A stretch of 7,984 bases of DNA, taken from contig PEXF01000064.1 of the NCBI GenBank assembly GCA_002779205.1, positions 1 to 7,984 on the forward strand, in the 5' to 3' direction. This DNA comes from Candidatus Hydromicrobium americanum. Its GTDB lineage: Bacteria; Actinomycetota; Humimicrobiia; Humimicrobiales; Humimicrobiaceae. Below the pieces are notes generated by a model. The model searched no databases and was not told the origin of the DNA. It worked only from the letters and a program-made list of their open reading frames with translations. The translations under genes were made by a program, and so were the position numbers. Each line of letters begins with the position of its first letter. Position 1 is the first letter of the stretch. This document shows positions 1 to 7,057 of this stretch, piece by piece.

Positions 1-62
1 TCATTCTCATGAGTTTTAAATTTTTCAATAACCTTTTTTTTATCTTCTTTGACTAAAGCCAA
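1..62 (-). CDS. rpsO: 30S ribosomal protein S15 (5' end only)
   Basis: Ribosomal protein S15 binds 16S rRNA early in assembly of the small-subunit platform. Only the first 20 codons and two bases are in the window; the gene runs off the left edge. The visible product reads M-A-L-V-K-E-D-K-K-K-V-I-E-K-F-K-T-H-E-N, which matches the well-conserved S15 N-terminus (MALT-KEEK...IIEKF..HENDTGS). The start is a TTG at 62-60. It is preceded by a strong Shine-Dalgarno GAGGAGGT (78-71) with an 8-base spacer, which makes the TTG choice firm. It follows ribF by 144 bases, the usual ribF-rpsO order. The gap is long enough for a promoter of its own. S15 often represses its own mRNA, but I could not recognise a regulatory fold in this leader. 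Confidence 0.9.
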   Translation of the reverse strand, partial: MALVKEDKKKVIEKFKTHEN

Positions 63-70
63 CTTTTTTC

Positions 71-78
71 ACCTCCTC
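71..78 (-). promoter_or_regulatory. Strong ribosome-binding site of rpsO
   Basis: GAGGAGGT is near-perfectly complementary to the 16S rRNA 3' end and lies 8 bases before the TTG codon at 62-60. It is the best Shine-Dalgarno in the window and decides the non-ATG start of rpsO. Confidence 0.85.
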
Positions 79-90
79 AAAATTTCCCGT

Positions 91-124
91 ACTATAATTT
101 ATCACAAGCTTATACTAATTACAA
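91..124 (-). promoter_or_regulatory. Possible rpsO promoter in the ribF-rpsO gap
   Basis: The 144-base gap between ribF and rpsO contains TTGTAA (124-119) as a possible -35 and TAAATT (101-96) as a possible -10, 17 bases apart. An alternative -10, TATAGT, lies at 96-91. Each box matches consensus only partly, and the region is so A/T-rich that such matches arise easily. The position would suit an rpsO-specific promoter with a leader of roughly 25-30 bases. The rest of the gap has an A/T-only inverted repeat near 175-195, with no GC stem, so I see no terminator after ribF. Confidence 0.25.
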
Positions 125-206
125 TTTAATCACATTCCGGTATTGACCTCTTTTATAACTGAAATTATCCTAAAAACTTTTAAATTTTTTAAAACTTAGT
201 CGCAAT

Positions 207-1160
207 TCAGCAGCTTTTCATCTTAAAATATTTTTTAGCATATTCTAAATCCATTTTCATCTGGCTGATTAATTTATCTTTACTTTTAAATGTGATTTCA
301 TTTCTTAATCTTTCTAAAAAATTAATTCTTATTTTTCTTTTATACATATCATCTTTGAAATTGATTATAAAAGCTTCAATCCATTTTTTTGATTCTTTGA
401 AAGTTGGTTTGTCCCCGATATTTATAATGGCTGGAAATAATTTATTTTCATTACCGTTGATTTCAACAGTACCCAGATAAACACCATCTTTTGGAGTGAT
501 AAAATCCTCACAAACATCTATATTGGCTGTTGGAAATCCTAATTTCTTCCCCCTGCCGGCTCCTCTAACCACAACTCCTTCGACTTGCGGATTCCTCCCT
601 AATAAATTCTTTATTTTTTTTATTTTGCCTTCAGAATAATATTTTCTTGTATTGGTACTTGAAATTGTCTCTCCCTTTATTTTCAGGAGAGGTACTACAT
701 TTACCTCTATATTATAAGACTTAAAAAATCTTTACAAGAAAGATACATTTCCCTCTGCTTTAAAGCCAAAACGAAATCCACTTCCTACAAAAATTTCCCT
801 TACATAAAATTTTCCGATAAGTATATCTTCGCAAAACTGCCCGGGTTTCAACATAAAAAAATCGGAACCAAAATTAGCAGTTACAATAAAGTCGACTCCT
901 AAACTATCAATAATTTTTATTTTTTCCTCATAAGAAATTATGAGTTTTTTATGCATCTCACTTTTTATTACATTCAGCGGAGGTTTGTTAAATGTCAGAA
1001 CTATACTGGCGCCGTTTATTTTTTTTGCCCTTTTAACACAAGCTTCAATTATCCTTTTGTGTCCAAGATGCACTCCATCAAAAAAACCAATCACAATTAC
1101 TGAATTTTTATCCTTAAAGTAGCTATTATCTATTTTTTTTAATTCTAATAATTCTGACAA
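207..1160 (-). pseudogene. ribF: Bifunctional riboflavin kinase / FAD synthetase, interrupted by one in-frame TAA
   Basis: RibF phosphorylates riboflavin to FMN and adenylylates FMN to FAD. The start is TTG (1160-1158), since an in-frame TGA lies upstream with no ATG between. The N-terminal nucleotidyltransferase part shows GFFDGVHLGH (residues 25-34) and VGSGFRFG (about 125-132). Codon 143 is TAA (734-732). The same frame then stays open through ISSTNTR (166-172, the family's SSTxIR motif) into the flavokinase domain, with GRGKKLGFPTAN (202-213) and NIGDKPTF, ending at TGA. The read-through product would be 317 residues, close to the usual 310 or so. The stop replaces a position where lysine fits (AAA to TAA). 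It falls inside the first domain, so it does not split the protein into two working enzymes. FMN/FAD synthesis is normally essential, so a sequence error or a second gene copy elsewhere should be considered. It sits 35 bases after truB. Confidence 0.85.
732..734 (-). other. Premature TAA inside ribF
   Basis: The minus strand reads TTC TTG TAA AGA TTT TTT AAG. The codons on both sides are in the same frame and encode RibF-like protein. One A-to-T change in AAA accounts for it. TAA also serves as the ordinary stop of nusA, infB and truB here, so the codon is not reassigned in this genome. Confidence 0.9.
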
Positions 1161-1195
1161 CTTAATACCCCGCTGTTTAGAAAAATTTCAAACTA

Positions 1196-2199
1196 TTAGA
1201 TTTTATTCAACTGGCGAAAAATTACAATACTTTTAGTTAAAGTCAGTTTCTTACTCTTAATATCAGAAATTACATTTTCACTTAAAATCTCATGTATGGC
1301 TATTATATTTTCACTACTATCTTTAATCTTTGTAAAGATCCCCTTTTTTAATAAATTATTATCTTCGGTCCTGGCAAACTCCACCATTCCACTATCAACA
1401 GGGCGGCCGTTCAGTACATGGTATCTATATTTGTCTTTTATATAAAGGCTCGGATTTTTGTCCAGTAATCTTTCAATAGATATCATATATGAGCTGGATT
1501 CTAAATCACTTTTTTTAAATTTGCCTTTCAGAAAATCTTCAACGCTAATGCTGCTGTCCAGTTTAAAATCGCCAGTTTTCGTTCTTTTTAATCCTTTTAT
1601 CGAAGCGCCACACCCCAATAAATTTCCAATTTCATAAGCCAGAGATCTGATATATGTGCCTGAACTACAATTTACTTTTACAGTAAGTAAATCATTTTCC
1701 AGAGAAACAAGCTCCAGATTATGGATATTTACTGTTTTCGGTTTTAAATCTATATTCTGCCCTTTTCTTGCAAAATCATATGATGGTCTGCCTTTATACT
1801 TTACAGATGAGTATACAGGCGGCGTCTGTTTAATTTTTCCGGTAAATTTATTCAGAATACCGGATATTTTCTTAATATCTATGTTCTTAATCTTACTTCT
1901 TGCTAAAACTTCACCATCAAGATCCCATGTATCAGTAATTACCCCAAGTTTTATATCTGCAATATATTCTTTGTTAAAAGATAAAAAATAATTGAATAGT
2001 TTGGTAGCTTTATTTATTAAAATAATGAGCAGGCCTTCTGCTATAGGATCCAGTGTACCGGCATGTCCAATTTTTTTTAAAAAAAAACTCTTTTTACCCG
2101 TCTTATAACATCGTAAGAAGTTATATGTGGTAATTTATTTATCAATATTATTCCATTAAAATCTTTAAGCAGATCAGATTTGCTATTGGTGCTGTTCAT
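1196..2199 (-). pseudogene. truB: tRNA pseudouridine-55 synthase with a one-base frameshift (possible -1 recoding)
   Basis: TruB converts U55 to pseudouridine in the tRNA T-loop and also acts as a tRNA chaperone. The ATG is at 2199-2197, three bases after the nrnA stop, so translation is probably coupled. The first frame encodes 40 residues (ending R-V-K-R-V-F-F) and stops at TAA 2079-2077. The frame that continues encodes L-K-K-I-G-H-A-G-T-L-D-P with the catalytic aspartate (D51 after repair), then TPPVYSSVKYKGRPSYDFAR, CSSGTYIRSLAYEIG (about 178-192) and GLKRTKTGDF, to TAA at 1198-1196. Adding one T gives 334 residues, normal to slightly long for the family. The continuing frame has no ATG, GTG or TTG until 1618, so its upstream part cannot start by itself. 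The usual KPxG motif near the N-terminus reads K-L-P-H, which is unusual. All later motifs are well kept, so the lesion is recent, an error, or tolerated through slippage. Confidence 0.87.
2071..2088 (-). other. Frameshift locus in truB: T9-A8 tract with an in-phase slippery heptamer
   Basis: On the minus strand the codons read GTT TTT TTT TAA and then an A run. The heptamer T TTT TTT is in the correct phase (X XXY YYZ) for -1 ribosomal slippage. Slipping back one base turns the TAA stop into TTA AAA AAA ATT GGA, exactly the TruB continuation. A tenth T, whether added by RNA polymerase slippage or missed in sequencing, would give the same result. I see no convincing downstream stem-loop or pseudoknot. 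Confidence 0.8.
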
Positions 2200-2202
2200 A
2201 AT

Positions 2203-3189
2203 CTAAATATTTTCTTTTATAGATTTTTTTAAATTATTAATCACAGTTCTCAGACTACCAGTATCAGAGTAAGCAGATGCCATCCTGTGGCCGCCACCTT
2301 TAAAATTACTGGCAATCTTAAATAAGTCAATATCACTATCAGAAGTACGAAGACTTATTTTAAAACAATTTCTACCGGTTTGCTTTATCAGGGCAGCAAC
2401 CCTTACCATCTCTACGCTCCTCAGCAGTTCGATAACTCCATCTTGAGCAGAATATGGTAAATTTAGTTTTTTAAAATCTTTTTCTAAAACATATGAGTAT
2501 ATCAAGCCGCAGGACTTCACATATTCGATCCTTTGAAAAATCAGCTGAATTAATTTAAACCTGACGAGGGATTCATTCTCATATATATTTCTATAGATTT
2601 CGGAAGGAGACAGATTAAATTTCATTAGGTCACTTACTACTTTATGAACAGCATAATTAGTGTTGTTGTATTGAAATTTACCGGTATCTGTTAATATCCC
2701 CACATAAATACCCAGCGCTATTTCATGATCTAAAAGTTTCCTGTAATATCTATCTATTAGCTCATATAAAATCTCAGAAGTTGCAGATTTTTTGGTATCT
2801 ACAATATTTATATCGCCAAAATTAGTATTCTTATTATGATGATCTATATTTATTATATACTTTGCACTATCCTTTAATACTTTAAAATCTATATTCATTC
2901 TATTTTCATCTGCACAATCCAGGCAAAAACAAATATATTCCTTACCGGAGATATTTATTTCTCCTAAATCTTTTTTAATCTTATTAAAGTAAGGCAAAAA
3001 TTTATATTGGTAAGGCAATTCACTATTACAAACCGCTACTACATTCTTTTTTAATCGATATAGCAATTTATATAATGCTATTTGAGAACCTAATGAATCT
3101 CCATCCGGATAGGTATGGGTGATAATTAAAAAATTATCATTGCCGTTTATGATTTCTGATATCTGATTATATAACTTGTTTATATCCAA
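2203..3189 (-). CDS. nrnA: Bifunctional oligoribonuclease / pAp phosphatase (DHH-DHHA1)
   Basis: NrnA degrades 2-5-nucleotide RNAs and dephosphorylates 3'-phosphoadenosine 5'-phosphate, using a divalent-metal (typically Mn2+) DHH centre in the cytoplasm. All expected motifs are visible in the 328 residues: PDGDSLGSQ (D29, D31), CLDCAD (D91), NIDHH (D116-H117-H118), GILTDTGKFQ (D168), and the DHHA1-domain loop FKGGGHRMASA (296-306). Length is close to the B. subtilis protein (313). The start is TTG at 3189-3187. The codon just before it is TAA, so no earlier start is possible, and AGGTAA lies 5 bases upstream. It begins 19 bases after the rbfA stop and ends at TAG three bases before the truB ATG. 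Placement between rbfA and truB is common in Clostridia-type genomes and suggests coupling of nanoRNA turnover to translation-factor expression. The related alternative, a GGDEF-DHH (GdpP-like) protein, is excluded because no membrane or GGDEF part is present. Confidence 0.93.
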   Translation of the reverse strand: MDINKLYNQISEIINGNDNFLIITHTYPDGDSLGSQIALYKLLYRLKKNVVAVCNSELPYQYKFLPYFNKIKKDLGEINISGKEYICFCLDCADENRMNIDFKVLKDSAKYIINIDHHNKNTNFGDINIVDTKKSATSEILYELIDRYYRKLLDHEIALGIYVGILTDTGKFQYNNTNYAVHKVVSDLMKFNLSPSEIYRNIYENESLVRFKLIQLIFQRIEYVKSCGLIYSYVLEKDFKKLNLPYSAQDGVIELLRSVEMVRVAALIKQTGRNCFKISLRTSDSDIDLFKIASNFKGGGHRMASAYSDTGSLRTVINNLKKSIKENI

Positions 3190-3208
3190 TTAGGTTACCT
3201 GCTTAATA

Positions 3209-3565
3209 TCACTTATCTTTATTCAGAGTCTCCAATATTTCTGATATTCTCATACCGTTATCAATGGACTTGTCATATAGAAATCTTATGTTGGGTATAC
3301 TTTTTAACTTTAATCTCCGCTTCAAATTTTTTTTTATAAAGCCGCAACAATTTCTTAACCCCTCTAGACTCCTATTTATTTCATCCTCTTCGCCCATAAT
3401 ACTAACAAAAACATCCAGCCATTTAAAATCAGCAGATAACTTTGTATCCGTGATAGTTATAAACCCTATTCTGGGGTCTTTTGTTTTGGTATTGATAATA
3501 AAACTTATTTCTCTTTTTAGATCTATCTCAGCTTTTCTTGTTCTATCCACATAAATCACGACCAT
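3209..3565 (-). CDS. rbfA: Ribosome-binding factor A
   Basis: RbfA is a small KH-fold protein that binds the 30S subunit during late 16S rRNA maturation and helps cold adaptation. The 118-residue product has the family pattern: an N-terminal helix with R-T-R-K-A-E-I and E-I-S-F-I-I, the signature D-P-R-I-G-F-I-T-I-T-D (about 30-40), S-A-D-F-K-W-L-D-V-F-V-S, then the helix K-N-L-K-R-R-L-K-L-K and I-P-N-I-R-F, and a final helix. Length is typical (about 115-135). The ATG at 3565-3563 lies 8 bases after the infB stop. It lacks a good Shine-Dalgarno (the nearest purine stretch, GAAGAGA, is about 14 bases away), so initiation probably relies on coupling to infB. In-frame GTG codons 3 and 6 are alternative starts. 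The stop is TGA. Confidence 0.93.
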   Translation of the reverse strand: MVVIYVDRTRKAEIDLKREISFIINTKTKDPRIGFITITDTKLSADFKWLDVFVSIMGEEDEINRSLEGLRNCCGFIKKNLKRRLKLKSIPNIRFLYDKSIDNGMRISEILETLNKDK

Positions 3566-3573
3566 ATCAAAGA

Positions 3574-5820
3574 TTATTTCTCTTCATAAAATTCCAGTGT
3601 ATCCTCCTTTACGAGATCCTGAAAATCTTCCAGCCTAACACCGCATTCATATCCTGATAAAACTTTTTTAACATCTTCTTTGAACCTATGAAGAGTTGCG
3701 ACTTTTCCTTCATGGATTAATTTTCCATCTCTTACGACATTTACTAAATTACCTCTCTCAACTTCACCTTCCAGAATATAAGAACCAGCAATTATCCCTA
3801 CTTTCGGGAGTTTAAATACTTCCCTAACCTCAGCTTTACCCTTATAAATTCTTTTTACTTCAGGTTCCAGCAAGCCTTTAAAGGCAAGAGTAATGTCATC
3901 AATTAATTTATAGATAATATCATAAGTCCTGACTTCCACATTTTCCTTTTTATACAATACATCCGCTTTTTGAGTGGGAACTACACCAAAACCAACTACA
4001 ATTGCATTCGAAGCTGCTGCTAACAGAATATCACTGTCATTTATAGCCCCTATTGCTTTATGTATTATATCAATCTTTATCTTTTCTTCTCTTATATTAT
4101 TTAATGATTTTTCTACTGCATCAAGTGAACCGTCAGAATCTGCTTTAAGAATTATTTTTAATTTCTTTATTTCATTCTCTTTTGCTAATTCAGACAATTT
4201 TTCTAAAGTTAAACTTTTTCTTGAATCCGCAACTTTCATCATTTTTCTCTCATAATCTTTCCTGCTAAAAAGCTCTTTTGCCACCTTTTCATTTTTAACT
4301 ATAAATAATTTATCTCCAGCTTTTGCTACTGAAGGAAAACCTGTAATTTCAACCGGTTGTGATAGGACTGCTTCCCCTAGTTTTTTACCATTTTCATCTC
4401 TGATCAACCTTACTCTTCCAAACGAGTCACCAGTAACAAAAGAGTCTCCTACTTTTATTTTTCCTCTCTTTATTATAACTGTACTCACAGGGCCCAAACC
4501 TTTATCCAGTCTTGATTCAATTATAATTCCAGTACCTTCAGAATTTGGGTTACCTCTTATTTCATTTAAATCTGCAACGAGTAAAATCATTTCCAGAAAT
4601 TCATCCAGATTAGTCTTTTTCTTAGCAGAAATCTCTATACATATAGTATCTCCACCCCACTCTTCCGTAACCAAATTATACCCGGTAAGGTCTTTCTTTA
4701 TCTTATCAGGATTTGAATTTGGAAGGTCAATTTTATTAATAGCAATAATAATAGGGACACCAGCATCCTTTGCATGATTTATTGCTTCCACTGTTTGTGG
4801 CATAATACCATCATCAGCAGCAACTACAATCACAGCAATATCAGTAACCCTTGCCCCTCTGGCCCTTATAGACGTAAATGCTTCATGTCCCGGTGTATCT
4901 ATGAATGTAATTTTCCTCCCCTTATAGTCAACCTGGTAAGCACCTATACGCTGGGTTATTCCACCCACCTCACCAACTGCAACACTGGTTTCTCTAATGA
5001 CGTCAAGTAGTGTTGTTTTTCCATGATCTACATGTCCCATTACTGTTACAATCGGAGGTCTGGGCTCTAAATCTTTTTCAGAATCCTTATAAACTTCATC
5101 TAACTTCTCTTCAAAACCTATAATATGATATTTGAAGCCATATTCTTGAGAAAGGTACTCTATTAAGTCCTTACTTAAGGACTGGTTTATATTAATAATC
5201 TCACCCATATTAAATAACAGACTGATCACCTCAGTCGAAGGAACATTTATTTTTTCTGACAATTTTTTTATAGTTATTCCTTCGGAGATTTCAATTACTT
5301 TTTTTATTTCCGGCCTTTTCTTTAATTTCTTTTCTAAATCTTTGTGTTCTTCTTCTAAAGCTTTCTCGCTTTTTACCTTCTTGCCAGAGACAATTCTCTT
5401 CTTCTGAATTAATTTCGCCTTGAACCTTCCTTCCTTCTCCTCTTTATCAAGCTCTCTATCAATTACACTCTTAATACTTGATTTCTTTTCTTCTTCCCAA
5501 TCCATTCTTGCCTTTGGTTTTTCTATAGCTTCTACTGGCCGGGCAGTCTTTGGTTTTTCTTTTACTTTAATTTCAGTTTTCTTTTCAATTTTAGCTGCTG
5601 GTACAGCTTTTTTCTTTGCTTTAATTTCAACTTTTTTCTTGCCTTTAGTTTTAACTTCCGGCTTTTTAGCTTCTTTGATTGGACTGACGGCTTTAGATTG
5701 AGGCTTACCCTCAGGCTTGATTTTGATCTTTTCTTTTAACTTATTCTTCTTTAAGTTTTTTGATTCAGCCATATCTTTTTTCTTAATTTTATTTTTACTA
5801 TCTTCTTTTTTAGCGTCCAT
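3574..5820 (-). CDS. infB: Translation initiation factor IF-2
   Basis: IF2 is the GTPase that places initiator fMet-tRNA on the 30S subunit and promotes 50S joining. The 748-residue product is complete. Residues 1-170 are a highly charged, lysine-rich linker with degenerate repeats. About 174-227 is an IF2N domain. The G domain begins near 256, with G1 GHVDHGKT (262-269), G2 GGITQRIG (286-293), G3 DTPGHEAF (308-315), G4 NKID (362-365) and G5 SAK (398-400). Domains II, III (around K-A-D-S-D-G-S, 559-565) and the fMet-tRNA-binding C-terminal domain follow. An in-frame TAA lies 9 bases upstream of the ATG (5820-5818), so no earlier start exists. The AAAGG there is only about 3 bases from the ATG, tighter than optimal. 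The gap to nusA is 88 bases. The ylxR and ylxQ genes that often lie between them in Firmicutes are missing. Confidence 0.97.
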   Translation of the reverse strand: MDAKKEDSKNKIKKKDMAESKNLKKNKLKEKIKIKPEGKPQSKAVSPIKEAKKPEVKTKGKKKVEIKAKKKAVPAAKIEKKTEIKVKEKPKTARPVEAIEKPKARMDWEEEKKSSIKSVIDRELDKEEKEGRFKAKLIQKKRIVSGKKVKSEKALEEEHKDLEKKLKKRPEIKKVIEISEGITIKKLSEKINVPSTEVISLLFNMGEIININQSLSKDLIEYLSQEYGFKYHIIGFEEKLDEVYKDSEKDLEPRPPIVTVMGHVDHGKTTLLDVIRETSVAVGEVGGITQRIGAYQVDYKGRKITFIDTPGHEAFTSIRARGARVTDIAVIVVAADDGIMPQTVEAINHAKDAGVPIIIAINKIDLPNSNPDKIKKDLTGYNLVTEEWGGDTICIEISAKKKTNLDEFLEMILLVADLNEIRGNPNSEGTGIIIESRLDKGLGPVSTVIIKRGKIKVGDSFVTGDSFGRVRLIRDENGKKLGEAVLSQPVEITGFPSVAKAGDKLFIVKNEKVAKELFSRKDYERKMMKVADSRKSLTLEKLSELAKENEIKKLKIILKADSDGSLDAVEKSLNNIREEKIKIDIIHKAIGAINDSDILLAAASNAIVVGFGVVPTQKADVLYKKENVEVRTYDIIYKLIDDITLAFKGLLEPEVKRIYKGKAEVREVFKLPKVGIIAGSYILEGEVERGNLVNVVRDGKLIHEGKVATLHRFKEDVKKVLSGYECGVRLEDFQDLVKEDTLEFYEEK

Positions 5821-5853
5821 AACCCTTTAAAACTACCCGTAATTTACTATTGA

Positions 5854-5881
5854 TATTTATAATAATTGCTAAATCTTTCAA
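5854..5881 (-). promoter_or_regulatory. Possible internal promoter in the nusA-infB gap
   Basis: TTGAAA (5881-5876, five of six consensus -35 bases) and TAAATA (5859-5854) are 16 bases apart and about 34 bases before the infB ATG. This could give infB and downstream genes a secondary promoter. The gap is very A/T-rich, so chance is a serious alternative. Confidence 0.25.
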
Positions 5882-5908
5882 TCATTTATTATGTTTTTTA
5901 CCTGATAG

Positions 5909-6967
5909 TTACTGTTTAACGCCGGTATCTTCTCCTTTGCTCTTCAATCTTTCTTCTCTGGCTTCATCTAATTCTTCCTCAAACTGTCTTTCACTCTTTA
6001 TATCAATTTTCCAACCAGTTAATTTAGCTGCCAGCCTTGCATTCTGACCTTCTCTTCCTATTGCTAAAGAAAGCTGATCACTTGAAACTACAATTAATGC
6101 AAACTTCTTGTCTTCATCAGTTAACACTTTTAGAACTCTTGCCGGGCTCAGAGCATTTTTTATAAAAGTTACAATATCATCACTATATTCTACAATATCT
6201 ATTTTTTCTCCTCCTAATTCTTCAACAACCATTTTAACCCGTGAACCTTTAGGGCCTACACATGCTCCCACAGGATCCACATTTTTCTCATTTGATCTAA
6301 CAGCAATTTTGGTTCTATAGCCTGCTTCCCTGGCAGCACTTTTTATCTCTACGATTCCTTCATAAATTTCAGGTACTTCTAATTCAAATAACTTTCTAAT
6401 TAAACCAGGATGTGTCCTGGATACTATTACCTGAGGTCCTTTTGTTGTTTTCCTTACATCTGAAATATAGCACTTTATCCTTTCGCCATGTTTATATCTC
6501 TCCCTTGGAACCTGCTCATACGGTGGAAGTAATGCCTCTACTTTACCCAAATCTACCAGAGTAAATCTAGAATCACTTTGCTGGATTATGCCAGTTACCA
6601 TATCTCCTACTCTATCTTTAAATTCTTCATACATAATCTCCCGCTCTGCTTCTTTAAACCTCTGTCTTATTACCTGTTTAGCAGTTTGGGCAGCAATTCT
6701 TCCAAAATTATCCGGGGTAACTTCTACATCATTTCTCTTAATGCTATCCTTTGCTGTTCCATCTTCACTTTCACCTTCATCTAAAATTTTAAACACTTTT
6801 ATCTCACCCGTTTTAATGTTTATATCTGCCCGGCAATCATATTCTACCTTATAATTTTTTTTATAGGCTGAAACAAAGGCAATTTTAAGAGCTTCTATTA
6901 TAGTATCCATTTTTATGCCCTTTTCCTTTTCTAATTCTACTAATGCTATCATTAATTTTTTACTCAA
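5909..6967 (-). CDS. nusA: Transcription termination/antitermination factor NusA
   Basis: NusA binds RNA polymerase and nascent RNA and modulates pausing, intrinsic termination and antitermination. I place the start at TTG 6967-6965. AGGTGA (6978-6973) lies 5 bases upstream, and the resulting N-terminus L-S-K-K-L-M-I-A-L-V-E-L-E-K-E-K-G aligns with the Bacillus form, which starts M-S-S-E-L-L. A GTG three codons earlier (6976) is in frame but has no ribosome-binding site. The 352 residues show the N-terminal polymerase-binding domain, an S1 domain (about 125-195, e.g. G-D-M-V-T-G-I-I-Q and D-L-G-K-V-E-A-L-L-P), KH1 with GPKG (about 238-241) and KH2 with GREG (about 304-307) before Q-N-A-R-L-A-A-K-L-T-G-W. 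Length is typical of Gram-positive-type NusA without the E. coli C-terminal repeats. It appears to open the operon. rimP, its usual upstream partner, is not there. Confidence 0.95.
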   Translation of the reverse strand: MSKKLMIALVELEKEKGIKMDTIIEALKIAFVSAYKKNYKVEYDCRADINIKTGEIKVFKILDEGESEDGTAKDSIKRNDVEVTPDNFGRIAAQTAKQVIRQRFKEAEREIMYEEFKDRVGDMVTGIIQQSDSRFTLVDLGKVEALLPPYEQVPRERYKHGERIKCYISDVRKTTKGPQVIVSRTHPGLIRKLFELEVPEIYEGIVEIKSAAREAGYRTKIAVRSNEKNVDPVGACVGPKGSRVKMVVEELGGEKIDIVEYSDDIVTFIKNALSPARVLKVLTDEDKKFALIVVSSDQLSLAIGREGQNARLAAKLTGWKIDIKSERQFEEELDEAREERLKSKGEDTGVKQ

Positions 6968-6972
6968 CCTGA

Positions 6973-6978
6973 TCACCT
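6973..6978 (-). promoter_or_regulatory. Ribosome-binding site that sets the nusA start
   Basis: AGGTGA lies 5 bases before the TTG at 6967-6965 and overlaps the alternative GTG (6976-6974). It therefore favours TTG over GTG as the true nusA start. Confidence 0.65.
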
Positions 6979-6999
6979 GTTCACGAAAAAATTTAAGCT

Positions 7000-7031
7000 A
7001 AAAAAAAGTGGGACTCACCCACTATTTTTTT
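7000..7031 (-). terminator. Intrinsic terminator hairpin in the recD2-nusA spacer
   Basis: On the minus strand AGTGGG (7023-7018), loop TGAGT and CCCACT (7012-7007) form a six-pair stem with four G-C pairs, followed by seven Ts (7006-7000). An A7 run on the 5' side (7031-7025) can extend the stem and makes the element symmetrical, so it could also work on the plus strand. It ends about 22 bases before the nusA Shine-Dalgarno. That leaves no room for a promoter between it and nusA. Confidence 0.8.
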
Positions 7032-7057
7032 AACTATTCACATTAAAATTTCTCTTG

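Noticed and set aside
175..195. Terminator after ribF
   Set aside because: The inverted repeat is made only of A and T, has no stable stem and is not followed by a distinct U tract.
207..572. Separate riboflavin kinase gene starting at GTG 572, made by splitting ribF
   Set aside because: The AAGGAG upstream is only two bases from the GTG, and the frame is RibF-like for a further 53 codons upstream back to the TAA. The first fragment also lacks the SSTxIR part of the FAD synthetase domain. A clean two-gene split does not fit.
732..734. Stop-codon reassignment of TAA
   Set aside because: TAA ends nusA, infB and truB at the expected C-termini, and no other in-frame TAA occurs inside a gene apart from the frameshift-related one in truB.
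1196..1618. Independent short gene starting at TTG 1618
   Set aside because: The same frame continues upstream with strongly TruB-like sequence, including CSSGTYIRSLA and the catalytic GTLDP. The TTG is an internal leucine codon.
292..6854. Plus-strand open frames of about 60-111 codons (e.g. 1656-1991, 3264-3554, 3974-4255, 5420-5701)
   Set aside because: All lie opposite well-supported minus-strand genes, resemble no family I know, and their hydrophobic content is what antisense reading of Lys/Glu-rich codons gives.
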